DNA of 64,000 nt from Pestalotiopsis fici W106-1 (lineage: Eukaryota > Ascomycota > Sordariomycetes > Amphisphaeriales > Sporocadaceae): NCBI RefSeq assembly GCF_000516985.1, contig NW_006917091.1, positions 306,285 through 370,284 of the forward strand, in the 5' to 3' direction. The position numbers and the translations under genes were made by a program. The notes under the pieces are model-generated. The model did not search any database. It saw nothing but the letters and a program-made list of their open reading frames with translations, and was not told where the DNA came from. Positions 43,704 through 55,075 of the stretch are shown piece after piece; position 1 is the stretch's first letter; the number at the start of each line of letters is the position of its first letter.

Positions 43704-45095
43704 ATGATGGAAGCACTCCCCGATGAGCTATTGCTGCAAATCTGCGGGCATTTGAGCCTGCCGCACAATTTCACGGGTTTCGTTGGTGCTGGCAGCTTCA
43801 GGGACGAGACCGCAGCCCTCTCCCGGCTCTGCCGATTATCGAAGCGCCTACAGCCTTTTGCGCAGCGTGCTTTGTATCATTACATACCAGAACTATCAGA
43901 CGACATTCGCTATCGCCTATTGCGCACGCTCGTGGAATGTCCTCACCTCGCCAGCTTGGTGCGGGGCATGTATTTGGGCTACGGCAGCATTACAGGTCCC
44001 CAACTGGTTTCCCTCTTCGAGACCGCCCGGCCCAGGCTCAACGTTCCCGAGAGTCTGGAGCAAAAGATCCTCGCAGGCGTCGAGCACAGAGCGGAAGGCT
44101 TTGACCATGCATTTATTCTACTGCTACTGCCCAATCTTGAGCAGTTAGAGATTGAGTGTTTCTATGAAACGGACTTTGAAATGTGTGACTTTGTCGTGGA
44201 GACGCGCGCGGGTGCAGACGGGGGGCCTCCAGCCGCCCTGGCCCGTCTGCGCGAACTATGGCTGCGGCATAATGACACGGAGGGCACTACGAGACTAAAG
44301 CCCCGCGGTCTTCTCACACTGCCCACGTTGCGCACCCTGCGGGGCTGGTCCGTCGAATGGTCAATGGAAACGCAACAAGATCAGGCAGAAGGGTCCCCGG
44401 AAAGGCTTGATGGGCACTCGAGCGTGGAGCATATCGACTTTGCTTGGTCTCTCTGCAATGGCAACAGCCTTTCCAGCATGATGTCGCGGTATCCAGGACT
44501 AAAGATGCTTAGTATCGAATGGGGTTCGGCCACGGTTGGATGTGATGATGACCTCGACTTTACCGCCATCGGTGATGCGCTCAGGAAATATGGCAGCAGC
44601 ACGCTGGAAGGAATCAAGTTCGACTGTCGTGAAGCCTTCATGTACGAGGAGGGAGAAAGCACCGGGAGGATAGGATCGCTCCGCGAGTTGTCCAAGCTGA
44701 AGACCCTTACTTTGCCGCATGACATTCTTGTTGGAGAAGACGATGAGAGCGACGAGGATAGTGACGATGAAGCCTCGAATGGCTCAGGGCTTCTTCAGCT
44801 CGATGAGGTCTTACCGACTAGTCTGGAAAAACTTCATCTACTCAGCTGTGAGGGCGATGAAGGGCAACTCGACGATCAAATCCATAAGATGATCGCTGGC
44901 AAGAAGATGAGCAATCTTCAAAAGGTCATCATGGCACGCCGAAGGACCTCGTTTCGTCACAACGTCTCCGAGTTTGGTTGGGTCTCCTATCAGGCATGGG
45001 GGAAAGTGATCTTGTGCACAAGAGCAGAATACCGGCCAATGTCGAAAAAAGTGGAGGAATGGTCCCTGAAGCACGGCATGCAAGTACAGATATAG
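43704..45095 (+). CDS. F-box-like protein with degenerate leucine-rich region
   Basis: A single exon of 463 residues from the ATG at 43704 (a second ATG follows directly). The N-terminus M-E-A-L-P-D-E-L-L-L-Q-I-C-G-H-L matches the start of an F-box, followed by A-A-L-S-R-L-C-R-L-S-K-R-L. Scattered leucine-rich segments come next: L-P-N-L-E-Q-L-E-I-E, L-P-T-L-R-T-L-R-G-W, Y-P-G-L-K-M-L-S-I-E and L-S-K-L-K-T-L-T-L-P. An acidic run (about residues 350-362, D-E-S-D-E-D-S-D-D-E) precedes the end. F-box proteins recruit substrates to SCF ubiquitin ligases; this role is inferred from the N-terminal motif only. Confidence 0.8.
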   Translation: MMEALPDELLLQICGHLSLPHNFTGFVGAGSFRDETAALSRLCRLSKRLQPFAQRALYHYIPELSDDIRYRLLRTLVECPHLASLVRGMYLGYGSITGPQLVSLFETARPRLNVPESLEQKILAGVEHRAEGFDHAFILLLLPNLEQLEIECFYETDFEMCDFVVETRAGADGGPPAALARLRELWLRHNDTEGTTRLKPRGLLTLPTLRTLRGWSVEWSMETQQDQAEGSPERLDGHSSVEHIDFAWSLCNGNSLSSMMSRYPGLKMLSIEWGSATVGCDDDLDFTAIGDALRKYGSSTLEGIKFDCREAFMYEEGESTGRIGSLRELSKLKTLTLPHDILVGEDDESDEDSDDEASNGSGLLQLDEVLPTSLEKLHLLSCEGDEGQLDDQIHKMIAGKKMSNLQKVIMARRRTSFRHNVSEFGWVSYQAWGKVILCTRAEYRPMSKKVEEWSLKHGMQVQI

Positions 45096-45960
45096 TAGTC
45101 TCATTGGTGCTCATATGTGGCGTACCAAAATGATGGCACTGATAAAGAGCCCCAGCGCTCCACTTGGCATTTACTCGCGGCCACATATTTGCATCAAGCG
45201 TCGATTGGAACTCGAGACGGCCAAGATGTTTCTCCGCCGTACCACCAAATTATCTTGCCGCGAGTCAGACGATACAGGAGTGTCTAGGCATCAATCGATA
45301 GAGCCGTGGCAAGGATCCAGCATACGATTATCTTCTGAAGCCCGAAAACCAGACAAGGTCACAATAGCTTGGCGAAGCCGAAATATCTCTTTGAAAAGCC
45401 CAACAAGCCGTTCCAATGGGCGACAGATTCAAATAATAGGTGTTGCTAGAATGTGTGCACTACCAATTATTAATTAGCTCGGGACAGATCCGAGAGCCAA
45501 ATGGCAACAATTTACGAAACCCAACCATAGCATCACAGCTTATGGCTTAAAGCCACCAAGTTGCCCTACTGAGTCAATCGCGACAGCGCTACGTGACTGT
45601 GACGGCTGCGAGAGCGTCCACGGAATATATCATTTTGTTGTCAAATTGATGAGGTGATGGAAAGCCGAAAGATATCGGCTTGCAAGCCGAGGCGTCCCCG
45701 CTAGGACTCAGCGGCGATCCACCAAGCTCCGATCTCGTCACGATGGCCTATGCGCCGGCTCTCGAATATAGTCGCACAGCAAGTGACGGCTGGGTCTGGC
45801 TCAGCATTTTGTTCCAACTCATTCATTTTTAAACTTCATTGCATAGTATTCTTGGCTTGTTTGATCATATCTGACAGAAATCAAGGCCAGCATTTCTTTC
45901 ATCAACAGTCCAACTAGTTCCCGACCCACCAATAGTCCTGCCCCTACCTATCTAGTAGCC
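45096..45960. other. Intergenic, no feature recognised
   Basis: About 865 bp. An open frame at 45115-45477 is basic and featureless. Nothing else was recognised. Confidence 0.45.
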
Positions 45961-46827
45961 ATGGCTGTAGGAGCAGAGCCCAGAGTGGCCCGCATAGCAA
46001 TGTTCAATGCCGACACTCCTGTGCCCAATGTTTTGGCAAAAAGGGGATCATATGGGGCGATATTTCATGGTCTCCTCAGCCAAGCTGCCCGCCGTGTTGC
46101 GCCACACCTCACCATTGAATCCGAAGAGTTTAATGTCGTTCTTGGCGAATATCCCGAGGACCCGGCGAAATTTGACATGTTACTTGTCACGGGCGCCGCA
46201 GCGTCGGCATACGACAAAGACGAATGGATCAGTCGGCTCGGCGAGTACCTACGAGATGCGTACTCTCAGCAGCCGCAGGTCAAACTATTTGGGAGCTGTT
46301 TTGGGCATCAGTTGTTGTGCCAGACACTACTGGCCGACCATGGCGCTGTCGTTGAGAAGGACGGAAAGGGCTGGGAAGTTGGAGTGCATCCAATTCGTTT
46401 AAGCGACGGCTTTGTCAAGGCAACCGGCTTGCAATCAGACGGAAAGTGGGCGTCGCCAAAGACAAACAATGGAACAGCTGTTGTAGCGGCTGAGCCCAAA
46501 ACCATGCGATTGCAGTTTATACACGCAGACCACGTGATACTTCCACCACCGACTTCGATGCCGCCAAACTGGTTTGTTGTCGGAAGCACTGATCATTGCG
46601 CAGTGCAAGGAGTATACAACCCAGGCCGTGTGCTCACCTACCAAGGGCACTTTGAATTTGACCGCTTTGTCAATGCTGAGACCTTGACAGTCTTTGGCAC
46701 TCGGTGGAATGGTGAGGTCTTGCAGTCGGATTTGGACAAGGTCAACTTTGATGACGATTCGGAATTTGCAGCCGAGATAGTCGTTAGGTTTCTGTTGGAC
46801 AAGCCAACACAGATTTCCGATCTTTGA
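45961..46827 (+). CDS. Class-I glutamine amidotransferase-like protein
   Basis: A single exon of 288 residues starting at the ATG at 45961. The class-I amidotransferase triad is intact: nucleophile Cys113 in G-S-C-F-G-H-Q, and His230/Glu232 in Y-Q-G-H-F-E-F. A strand-turn V-T-G-A-A-A-S-A-Y-D precedes the nucleophile, as in GMP-synthase-like stand-alone domains. The synthase partner domain is absent. Such proteins hydrolyse glutamine or a related gamma-glutamyl compound; stand-alone fungal members are largely uncharacterised. Confidence 0.88.
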   Translation: MAVGAEPRVARIAMFNADTPVPNVLAKRGSYGAIFHGLLSQAARRVAPHLTIESEEFNVVLGEYPEDPAKFDMLLVTGAAASAYDKDEWISRLGEYLRDAYSQQPQVKLFGSCFGHQLLCQTLLADHGAVVEKDGKGWEVGVHPIRLSDGFVKATGLQSDGKWASPKTNNGTAVVAAEPKTMRLQFIHADHVILPPPTSMPPNWFVVGSTDHCAVQGVYNPGRVLTYQGHFEFDRFVNAETLTVFGTRWNGEVLQSDLDKVNFDDDSEFAAEIVVRFLLDKPTQISDL

Positions 46828-47076
46828 ATAAAATTCACAATTGTTTTTGATGAATGCTGGCACTGGGGCTGTGTTTCTTTTGGTGGGGCGCGGGGTAAGG
46901 CGGTACACATGTCCACTAAATTACGGTCAACTCACTCAGCTGAGCTCCGCCCCTCCATCACCAAAACATGAACAACCTTGCATGCTAGTCCCAACTCAGT
47001 CCTTGTAACTTACTACTTTTTTCCTTCTCGATTTGGCCAGGTCCATATACGCTGGGTCTAGATATTACTCGCAATC

Positions 47077-48684
47077 ATGTCTTCTCACGGCGTCCCAGAG
47101 GTCCTGATGGTTAAGGTGGACGCGTATGTCGACTCTTTGGCGCCTCAGATTCAACCCCGCATCGCATCTGAGATCGACGTCTTTCAGCAAAAGACCATTG
47201 ACAGCCTGGAGGACCACGTCGTTGATGCCTTTCGCTCGCTTTTCAACAAGAAGGACCGCTCCGAAGACAGTTCGAGGGGCCTGACCGATGCGCCTCCAGA
47301 TTCTTACGGCCACAGGTCCCTTCCTTTTGCGGACGAAGTGGCCCAATTGACGCGCAGCTTCAGCAAGATTACCGATGAAGCAGAAGATGACCTGCGGGAT
47401 ATCTTCAACCTCACTGAGGATGCCGACTCGCAATCCCGGGGTGGTGGCGATGTGCAATCTCGGGGTTTCAACAGCAATGAAGGCCTCTCTGGAGCCAAGG
47501 GATTCCTGTCCGCCGCCATCAACGTCGTCCAAGACCACCTCGACAAGAATCCGGGAGGCGGTCCAAAGTTTGAACTGGACGGTCTCTTGGGCGTCATGAG
47601 CAACACCATCAAGGACGCCGCACGCAGTCCCGAGGAAAAGGCTCGAACCATTGCTCCCGAGATCAAGGAGCAGGTCGGTGCCAAGCTGAGAGAGCAGCAC
47701 GGGCCCATTGCAGAGCAGTTTACTCGCGTTGCCCTGGACCACATTAAAAAGTGGCTGCGTGGCAACTCGAGCGCCCGAGACCTGGGCGATGGTGCCAAGG
47801 CCGAGATCAAGGATCATGTAGAAGATCTGGTCAAGGGCTTGGGAGGTTTATTTGGCAAAAAGCACTCTGACGAGGGTGCCTCGAGAGGTCTCGGCGACCG
47901 CGACGGTGAAGATGGAGGCAGTGGCGGCGGCTTCTCAAAGGTCATTAGTGACAAGCTCACAACTGGTCTCGCCAAGGTCCATAGGGAAGTCCGTATCGAG
48001 TTCCGCAAAATCCTCGGAGAGATTGAAAAGCGGCTCTTCGAACTTTTGCCCGATCAATTCCAAAGACCCTTGGAGAAGATTCTGGGTGGCAATCCCTTTG
48101 ACTCGCAGCTTGACCGTGACGCTGGAACCACAGCTGATCGCGGATTTGGAGATGACCTCAAGTCCAAGCTTGTGGAGAAAATCCGTGGTCTTGTCCGAAA
48201 ACTCCAGGAGACATTGCGCCAGAGCATACTGGGTGTTGTGAATGGTGGTCACCGCAAGCTCGAGCTGGAGAGTTGGCTCTTTGTGCATGGCATGGTTGAG
48301 CAAAAGGTGCAGAAGTATCTGCCCAAGGTGAAGATCTCGGTACCTGATGATATCGGCAACGAAGGTGTCAGTGTCGGAGCGCCAGTGGTGAATCTTGGTG
48401 GCGGGCACCAGGCGGTGCCCCCAGCCTCGACTGAGCCATACCAGCAGCATGGTGCACAAAGCTATAACCCACCACCACAACAGCAATCGTACCAGAACTA
48501 CCCATCATCCAACGAGTATCAGGGTGGGCATTATCAACAGCAGAGTTATAACTCTGCACCGCAACACCAGAACTATCCACCCTCCAATCAACATGGTGGG
48601 CAGTATGGATACTCCCAGCAAGCTCCCGATCCACAATACCAACAACACCAACAGAACTACCCTCCCAACTACTATCAACAATAG
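47077..48684 (+). CDS. Helical protein with repeated short motif and Q/Y/P-rich prion-like tail
   Basis: A single exon of 535 residues with no named domain. Residues 1-420 are mostly amphipathic helices. Between the helical blocks a short motif of the form (S/D)-R-(G/D)-(L/F)-x-(D/S) recurs at about 66-71, 128-133, 233-238, 269-274 and 354-359. Residues about 445-535 are low-complexity and dominated by Gln, Tyr, Pro, Asn, Ser and His, the composition of prion-like, condensate-forming segments. There is no signal peptide or membrane helix. Similar proteins of unknown function occur in filamentous ascomycetes, as far as I recall. A stress or structural role can only be guessed. Confidence 0.82.
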   Translation: MSSHGVPEVLMVKVDAYVDSLAPQIQPRIASEIDVFQQKTIDSLEDHVVDAFRSLFNKKDRSEDSSRGLTDAPPDSYGHRSLPFADEVAQLTRSFSKITDEAEDDLRDIFNLTEDADSQSRGGGDVQSRGFNSNEGLSGAKGFLSAAINVVQDHLDKNPGGGPKFELDGLLGVMSNTIKDAARSPEEKARTIAPEIKEQVGAKLREQHGPIAEQFTRVALDHIKKWLRGNSSARDLGDGAKAEIKDHVEDLVKGLGGLFGKKHSDEGASRGLGDRDGEDGGSGGGFSKVISDKLTTGLAKVHREVRIEFRKILGEIEKRLFELLPDQFQRPLEKILGGNPFDSQLDRDAGTTADRGFGDDLKSKLVEKIRGLVRKLQETLRQSILGVVNGGHRKLELESWLFVHGMVEQKVQKYLPKVKISVPDDIGNEGVSVGAPVVNLGGGHQAVPPASTEPYQQHGAQSYNPPPQQQSYQNYPSSNEYQGGHYQQQSYNSAPQHQNYPPSNQHGGQYGYSQQAPDPQYQQHQQNYPPNYYQQ

Positions 48685-48878
48685 TGGGGCAGAAGATTGC
48701 AGATAGTCAATGGAAAACAATTGGTACGAGTTTGGAAGCATACGCTTTGACCTTGCGATCACACTTGACCCGTCATTCACGAGGGCGAGGCCCGATGATC
48801 TAATCAGTCATGCAGCGGTCTATAAATGCAGTGAGTAATGGTTATGTACATCTGATTCGCTTCACTCATTGTCGGCTC

Positions 48879-50237
48879 CTAAAACCTATTGAGTAACGTC
48901 ACGTCTATCGCACGTATGGTGCCCGCACCAAATTCGGAGACCAATAACCTGTTTCCGCTGGGGCTGACCGCTAAAGAGCGCGGAAACGCCGACGTTGGTA
49001 TTTGCCCAAGCTGCTGCATGGTTATCGTATCGACCACCGTGACGCCAGTTGTCGCATTTTCGTAATTGAAGCGGTTGGAGTCGGCCGTCAAGACGTACCT
49101 CCCCACCTCGGCGATTCCAATGGGCGAAGTGCCCGTGGTGACGGCACCCAAGAGTACCTCATCAGTATTGTTGTTGCCGAGGGCAAGTTCATCGGCATCA
49201 AATATGGCCAGGGTGTTGGCGTCTCGCTCCGTGACCCAGAGCTGTCGTCCGTCCAGCGAGACGTCGCATCGCACCGGACGACATCCGTTGTTCAGGCGAG
49301 TTATCAGTGCCTTTCCCGGTGTCACTTTTAGTGTTGCAACGTCCAGAACGCTAATGATACCGGCCGTGTCGTTGACTGTTCCCTTGGTAGTGTTTAGTTC
49401 GCTGGTTACGAACAGTTTCGTATTATCCTTTGAGAACTGCTGGCCGACAACTGCAAATCCTAGTGCAATGAAACCTGTGCAGTAAATCAAGGTTAGCATG
49501 CATTTTCTAGTCGTATCACTGATGGACTCTACGGTGACGTTTCTGTGGCGTCCCAGCTATCTAGGTCATGGGCGTTGCCTACCTCGCCATATGCTTGAGA
49601 CCTTGCCGTCATCCTCCCTGGTGACTTTGTAGACCTCGACTGCCCCACGATTATACGAGGCATTGCTCCCAAATTCTTGGCTGATGAAGACGAATTTGTC
49701 ATCGGGCGTGATGGAGAGTTCCACGGCGCTCCTACCAACATAGCCATTGCTGCTCAGGACCCCGGCGATGGATTCATTACTCCCCAGGATGGCCTTTGTA
49801 GTATCGAGAATCACGGCACCATAACCCGTAGCAACGTACAGGTTCCGCTTGTCGTGGGAGAGGATGAGCTCACGATACCCGTAACCATCCGACGTGATGT
49901 CTTCGTTGCCCATTTGGAACTCCTCTGGAAACGGAATCATGTTGAGCAGCCTGGGCTCAAACTGCCGAGTATCGAGCACGCCAATGGAAAAGTTGATGGC
50001 GGCAAAGGCAAAGTTCTCATTGAGGTACACGAGGCCCCAGGGCCGCGGCCCGACGGGCACGCTCACCGAGGTGAAGTTGAGGGCCCTCTGGGGAGGGGCG
50101 TTGGTCTCGCATCGCAGGTCGGGATACTTTGTTCCCAGCACTTCCACGGCCGCGACATAGGACGATGTCAAGGAGTAGCCAATGATTGCGATGACGGTTG
50201 CGATCCAGCAGGAAAGCAAGCCAGCCATCGTTGGCAT
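48879..50237 (-). CDS. YVTN-like beta-propeller protein, secreted or membrane-anchored
   Basis: Exons are complement(join(48879..49474,49583..50237)), 416 residues, with a 108-nt intron in phase 1. The N-terminus has a hydrophobic segment (residues about 5-30) acting as a signal peptide or anchor. Propeller-like repeats follow: G-P-R-P-W-G-L-V-Y-L, E-L-I-L-S-H-D-K-R-N-L-Y-V-A, L-S-I-T-P-D-D-K-F-V-F, C-D-V-S-L-D-G-R-Q-L-W-V-T and L-A-V-S-P-S-G-N-R-L-L-V. Several N-x-S/T sites suit an extracellular location. The family includes lactonase-like and surface propellers; no catalytic function is evident. Confidence 0.83.
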
Positions 50238-52218
50238 GCGCTGGGTAGCAGGTTGAAGGGTTGGGGGGCAGGGAAAGGGGGCGTATCAAAGCCAGCCGAA
50301 CCCGATCTGATCTAAAGGAATTATGAAAGCAGATAGTCGAACCCAACTAATGACCAAGGGTCCGGATTGCGTTATCACTAAATAGAGTTTCTTTGGTTCC
50401 TGGAGTATGCCTATAATAAGATATTGGAGAGGGGCAATTGGTACAAATCGAATCGAAAATGGACATTTACCCGGATCTCGGCTCCGGCACCAAAAACCGA
50501 GCAGCATGTCCTCTCTCATTATCTACTATCAAAGACGAGAAGTGGCCAAACATTAAGCACATACTGCTTTGGGTCATGTAGACGGACATCCACTTCTTAT
50601 AGCCGTTAGCGTCGTGGTGGGCAGCCCTGAAACATGGGTTTGTGACGGCACTGATATGCAGTAGCTGCAAGCCAAGACCACAAGGAGTCGATCACCTGTG
50701 CCTGTGAGAGAGAGCGATGGGTGAGAAAAAAAGAGTCCAGACTATCTAGATCATGTTTCCCGACAATAGGGCTGCTTATTACTCGCTCTACGAACTAGGG
50801 GGAAATGAGAGATCTGGGGAAGTTGTCGGGAAATTTGTGGTTCAACGATAGCCTAGACTTGGCATTTTCCCGGGAAAACCGCCCACTTTCCATACTCGAG
50901 GACAATGCCAGTGACCATATACTTTGATCCTCCAGACTTGAGATCTTCCAACAGAAGGATTAGAGTTAAAAATGTCAGGTATTTGCGACCTGCAACCTTA
51001 ATCTGCTCCCCGCGCTGCCGCCTCCGTCACTTATGCGGCGCTGAGCTATTGGACATGGATGAACACTGCATGCGACAAAGACATCAGCTTGCGACTCGCC
51101 GAGGCGAACACATGTACATTACATTGAGGGCATGGCCGATAACCCACGGATGTTCGGCGCAAAACTATCGTCTTGTCGCTCAATGTCAAGATGTCCCAAG
51201 CCCAATTGCACGGTTTGGCGACAAGGGCGACATGGCCCGAGGGGGAAGGTGGGGAGGGGGGACAGCAGACACAGAGGACCCTGAAAAGTCTTGGCCTGCA
51301 TGTGAGTGAGTAATTGCTGATTTTGGCGGGTCTTTTTTTTTCTTTGTTGCTAGACATTTTGGACCTGGGCGCCGAGGGTCAAGCAAGATTTGGGTCCTGA
51401 TTTTGATAATTCATGGCCAATCACGTCAAGAATACAATCGCTAATTGGGGAGGGGGTTGGTTTCCTTGGGTAGTTAATAAGACATGTTGATATCACCTCT
51501 CGACAAGTTAGTTCCCTTTACCCCCCTCTCATATTATCACCAAAGAGCAGTGTTTGCCTCCTTGTAACCTTCCAACCCGCTCCGGGTGGCTTGCTGTGTG
51601 TGGTCGCAGGGTCTACGCGTTGCTTGAGGCTGACGATTGCCTCGAAATGGCAATTCAGACAGCCCTGCAAAGGACAAGAGGACAAAAGGGCGCAACTTGA
51701 GCCGTTCATGTATCTTCTCTAGATGGTAACCAAATCGTTGGATTTCTCTTTTCTGCCATGTGTCTCGGGTATCTGAGGTGACGGCTTGGCCAAGATGAGA
51801 GTGCTATTCTCGACTTCTCGACCCCGAGTACTGCAAACAATACTACCAACATCACAAATCGCTGCCGGTCTACGGAGTCTGTATCTCATCGCAATTGTAG
51901 CGTGGACTTGAGCACATGATCTTTAGGCCGATATCTCTTGTTTCTGTTCCGATGCGATTAATCAGGTGATTGAAACGTTGTAATCTTGATTGAATATATT
52001 GATTCGTGATAACCGATCCGAGCCGAGCGCCGACCACAACACCAAAACCCACGATTATTATCAATTACCTATGTATGCACGTTGCAACGATATCCAGAGA
52101 GTCGCATCGCGGCTCCATCGATGCACTAAAGATCTATTTTCCCCTTGTCTATCGCCAGCCGCTTTTCCGTCCTCTTTTTTGATCCTTTTTTGATCTTCCC
52201 CCACGTCCAGAGAACATC
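50238..52218. other. Gene-poor intergenic region
   Basis: About 2 kb upstream of the propeller gene. Open frames at 50905-51309 (+) and 51046-51386 (-) are mutual shadows without family features. A G-rich run is at 51241-51263 and a T-rich run at 51331-51342. No TIRs, LTRs or RNA genes recognised. Confidence 0.4.
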
Positions 52219-52863
52219 CTAATTCGGTCTGGCGCTTCCCTCGGTCGCCGAGATGGTGACGGTCCTCGGCGTCTGTCCGTACGGCCCCGAAAGTGTGCAT
52301 TGTGTCGCGGTGAACTTGCCGTATGTTTGACACCACAGCAGCGAGTCGGCGCTGCTGGGGTCGCTGGGGTTCATCCGAAGCAGGTGCGCAGCATCCAGAC
52401 CAGCGCTGTACAAGTAAGCTTGGTCAGCCAAATCTCACATGTTTTTTTTTTCTTCCGGCTTGGAATTTTTTTCTCTCGTTACTTACCCATCCGACGTCAA
52501 TGTCTCCCACAATTCAACTTGAAAGTTGCCAGTGCTTGTCCACCCATCCGTGGGCAGGCGGAATGACAGCGTGGGGTCAACGCAGTCGGTCCACTCGGTC
52601 GGCGCTGGGTCAGTGCCGCTAGGCCAAGACACGGTGCAAGTGGTGCTGAGCGTGGCGCTGTCGGCCGCCGCAGGGTCCGGGTAGGTCACGCTAATGGTGA
52701 CAAACGAGTCCACCTCCGGATCTCCATAGGGACCTGACGAGGGAAATGTGGCCGAGAGCTTGGTAATGGTGATATCGGTTGATGCATCACGCGACTCGAG
52801 GGGACGCGCGATGGCATACGATACCAGGGGGAGGGCGGTGGCGAGGATTGCTTGGCCGTGCAT
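52219..52863 (-). CDS. Small secreted protein with four cysteines
   Basis: Exons are complement(join(52219..52405,52487..52863)), 187 residues, with an 81-nt intron (GTAAGT donor, GTACAG acceptor, phase 2). A signal peptide of about 19 residues (M-H-G-Q-A-I-L-A-T-A-L-P-L-V) is followed by a possible dibasic-like site at E-S-R-D. The mature part is Thr/Ser/Asp/Pro-rich with alternating beta-type hydrophobics (V-T-I-S-V-T-Y type) and four Cys, probably two disulfides. It resembles fungal beta-sandwich secreted proteins of the Alt a 1/AA1-like type in general character only; I see no defining motif. Role unknown; an effector or cell-wall protein is possible. Confidence 0.75.
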
Positions 52864-54637
52864 TTTGAAAAGGAATTCTCCGGAATATACAGCGTTGAAA
52901 AAAGTATATCTTTATTGATAGTGGGGAATGACTGGGGTGGATGGAAGATGTGCTGTCGAGAAGATGGGAGTTGATGGATAGAGATGGGATGTCAAGAAGA
53001 GCAGGATGAATGTTATACCTTCTACTTATACTTGAAAGTCGGTTCGGGCAAACAGGCAGCAAACGACAAGAAAAGCAGTGGCGCCCTGGTTCGATGTGTT
53101 AGTCACTCCATCATCGTTCGTGGAATCGCTCTTTCTACTGAAAAGCAAAGATACTCGTCTAGTTGCTGGCTATCAATCAATTACGAGTACCTGCCTGGGG
53201 TTCTTTGCAAACCCGTTTGATGACACCCATGGGCTGTGCCGCCAATAGTCGAAGAGTGAAATCTTTGCACAGATACGAGAGACGTCATACCATGCCAAAC
53301 CTGATTGGCCTAGTATTGAAATCCTGTCAAAATATACGCCCGGGATGGGCAATTTGCTGACGAGCTCAGATTGCGCAACAAGAACAATTTCGGTTCCGTC
53401 GGTCGGAGCTGGGTACCTATCGTGACAGGGACGCCCGTCAGCAAGGGTTAGTGAGTGGATTAAGCTGCCTAGACCTGCCCGTATCGATTACCTACAAGCG
53501 GTGCTTCAATCAATATGCACAGACAGGCTACTACTAGTCAATGCGATCTAGTATACATGCGTCGAGGATCGTATTGCAGACACGATAATAAAGCCGAAAT
53601 TCTGGCAAGCTAATAACGGGCATTAGAGGCAGAATTCATAGGCCGTGTTCTTAAAAGTAAGCTTATATCAGGTATATTTATATCTTGCAAGCCTGTACGT
53701 CTAAGGGGCTGCGCCATGGATTAATTGTGGCGTGCAAATTTCTTGTGCCACATTGCCCATGCACTTCATTTTCGTCTGCACAATCTCAGTTGGCTCGCCA
53801 ATACGGCAAAATGTTTTTGAAATTTTCAAAAAGGATGATTATATGGCTGCGACTCGTGACTGCAACACGAATATAACTCAGCCCCATCTTCCAATCATCG
53901 CGCCGTATCCGAGTCACTATATAAAACCCAGACCTGTCAACTCTTTATAATAGGCTAGTAGTGAGATGGCGTATCCGGGCGAGCCAAATCTGACGCGGGC
54001 GTTCCGGCGGCGGTATCCGTTATGCATTCCACGCACTTTATTGGACCACGACCGGGCGCCACTTTATACTCTTACTTGTTCCAAAGCATTTTATTCCTAC
54101 ATCGCAGCCAGGCTGCCTCAATGTTACATAGGTATTTATCCCGCTGAGGCCCTCAAGTAATGTTCACTTGACGACTCTGCACCAAACGTTACAACGACTC
54201 ACCCGACTAAGATGCAACAAAGCTTCAAACATTAGCAAAATTATGGAGAGACATTGTCGCTGCGACAATTTGATTTTCATGAGTGGCTCAAGTCACGCGA
54301 AAGCGTAAATCAATCGTCCAAATTACTTTGCCATGATTCTCCAGAGTGGCGTTTTGAATACCACGCTCCCATATAACACTAATCATGTTTGTCACTGGCT
54401 ATGGGCGAGGTTTTGCATGTCATCTCAACAAAAATATTCGTAAAAGACTTTTGCATCATTAGACACTATGACAATTGGATTGCAATAAGCAGAAGAAAAA
54501 TACAGGCAAATCCCCAAAATATCACAACACTTCCTTTCAGCTTTTTATTCTTTTCTGGCAATCAAGAGACTTGTTTCGACTTCGCAAACCTTTTACTTGA
54601 ACCTCTGGTCCTCATACTCCCATGATATCCTAGATTA
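52864..54637. other. Gene-poor intergenic region
   Basis: About 1.8 kb. It contains the promoter of the four-cysteine secreted protein. The rest shows only short open frames and no repeat or RNA gene that I recognise. Confidence 0.4.
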
Positions 54638-55075
54638 CTAACCCCAGTAGTCATCACACCATTCTTGTTCCTTGCCTGGCTGTGCACAGAAAGTAACATG
54701 CTTTCCATTGTTTCTACACTCCTTCTTGGACTCATCTATGCTCGATCATCAGTACTCTGTCGTCTGTGCCCCCCTTCCTGTTTTGTAAAAATGTCAAATG
54801 CATCACATACCATAGGCACACCAATCATTCTTGTCTTTGGCACAGCAAGCGTGCTCATTGCCCTTGCAGTTGGGCTTTGGCATGGGCGGGTGCTTGCACT
54901 TGTTGTCTTGCCACTCTTTGCCGTTGGGACACTTGCAGCACTTGGCGCTGTCGTCCCAGTACTGGCCCCCGGAGCAAGATTGGCCTCGCGGGGATATGTC
55001 CGCCTCGGCGCTGGGTGCGGCGTGCACCGCAACCACTGGCAAGAGTGAGGCTACAAGTACTTTGATGATACGCAT
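54638..55075 (-). CDS. Small secreted cysteine-rich protein, 12 cysteines
   Basis: Exons are complement(join(54638..54735,54811..55075)), 120 residues, with a 75-nt intron (GTATGT donor, CATAG acceptor, phase 1). The ATG starts a signal peptide (M-R-I-I-K-V-L-V-A-S-L-L-P-V-V-A-V-H-A), followed by a short pro-like segment ending at S-P-R. The mature protein is about 90 residues with 12 cysteines, including two C-C pairs (A-K-C-C-K-C and A-C-C-A-K), and W-C repeated twice (D-W-C, E-W-C). Exon 2 alone adds three Cys, which supports the splice. The even cysteine count predicts six disulfides. No family is recognised. It could be an effector, an antimicrobial peptide or a wall component; I infer only that it is secreted and disulfide-stabilised. 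Confidence 0.78.

Noticed and set aside
50905..51386. Overlapping open frames on both strands in the G-rich segment.
   Set aside because: They are mutual shadows created by biased base composition, with no family features.
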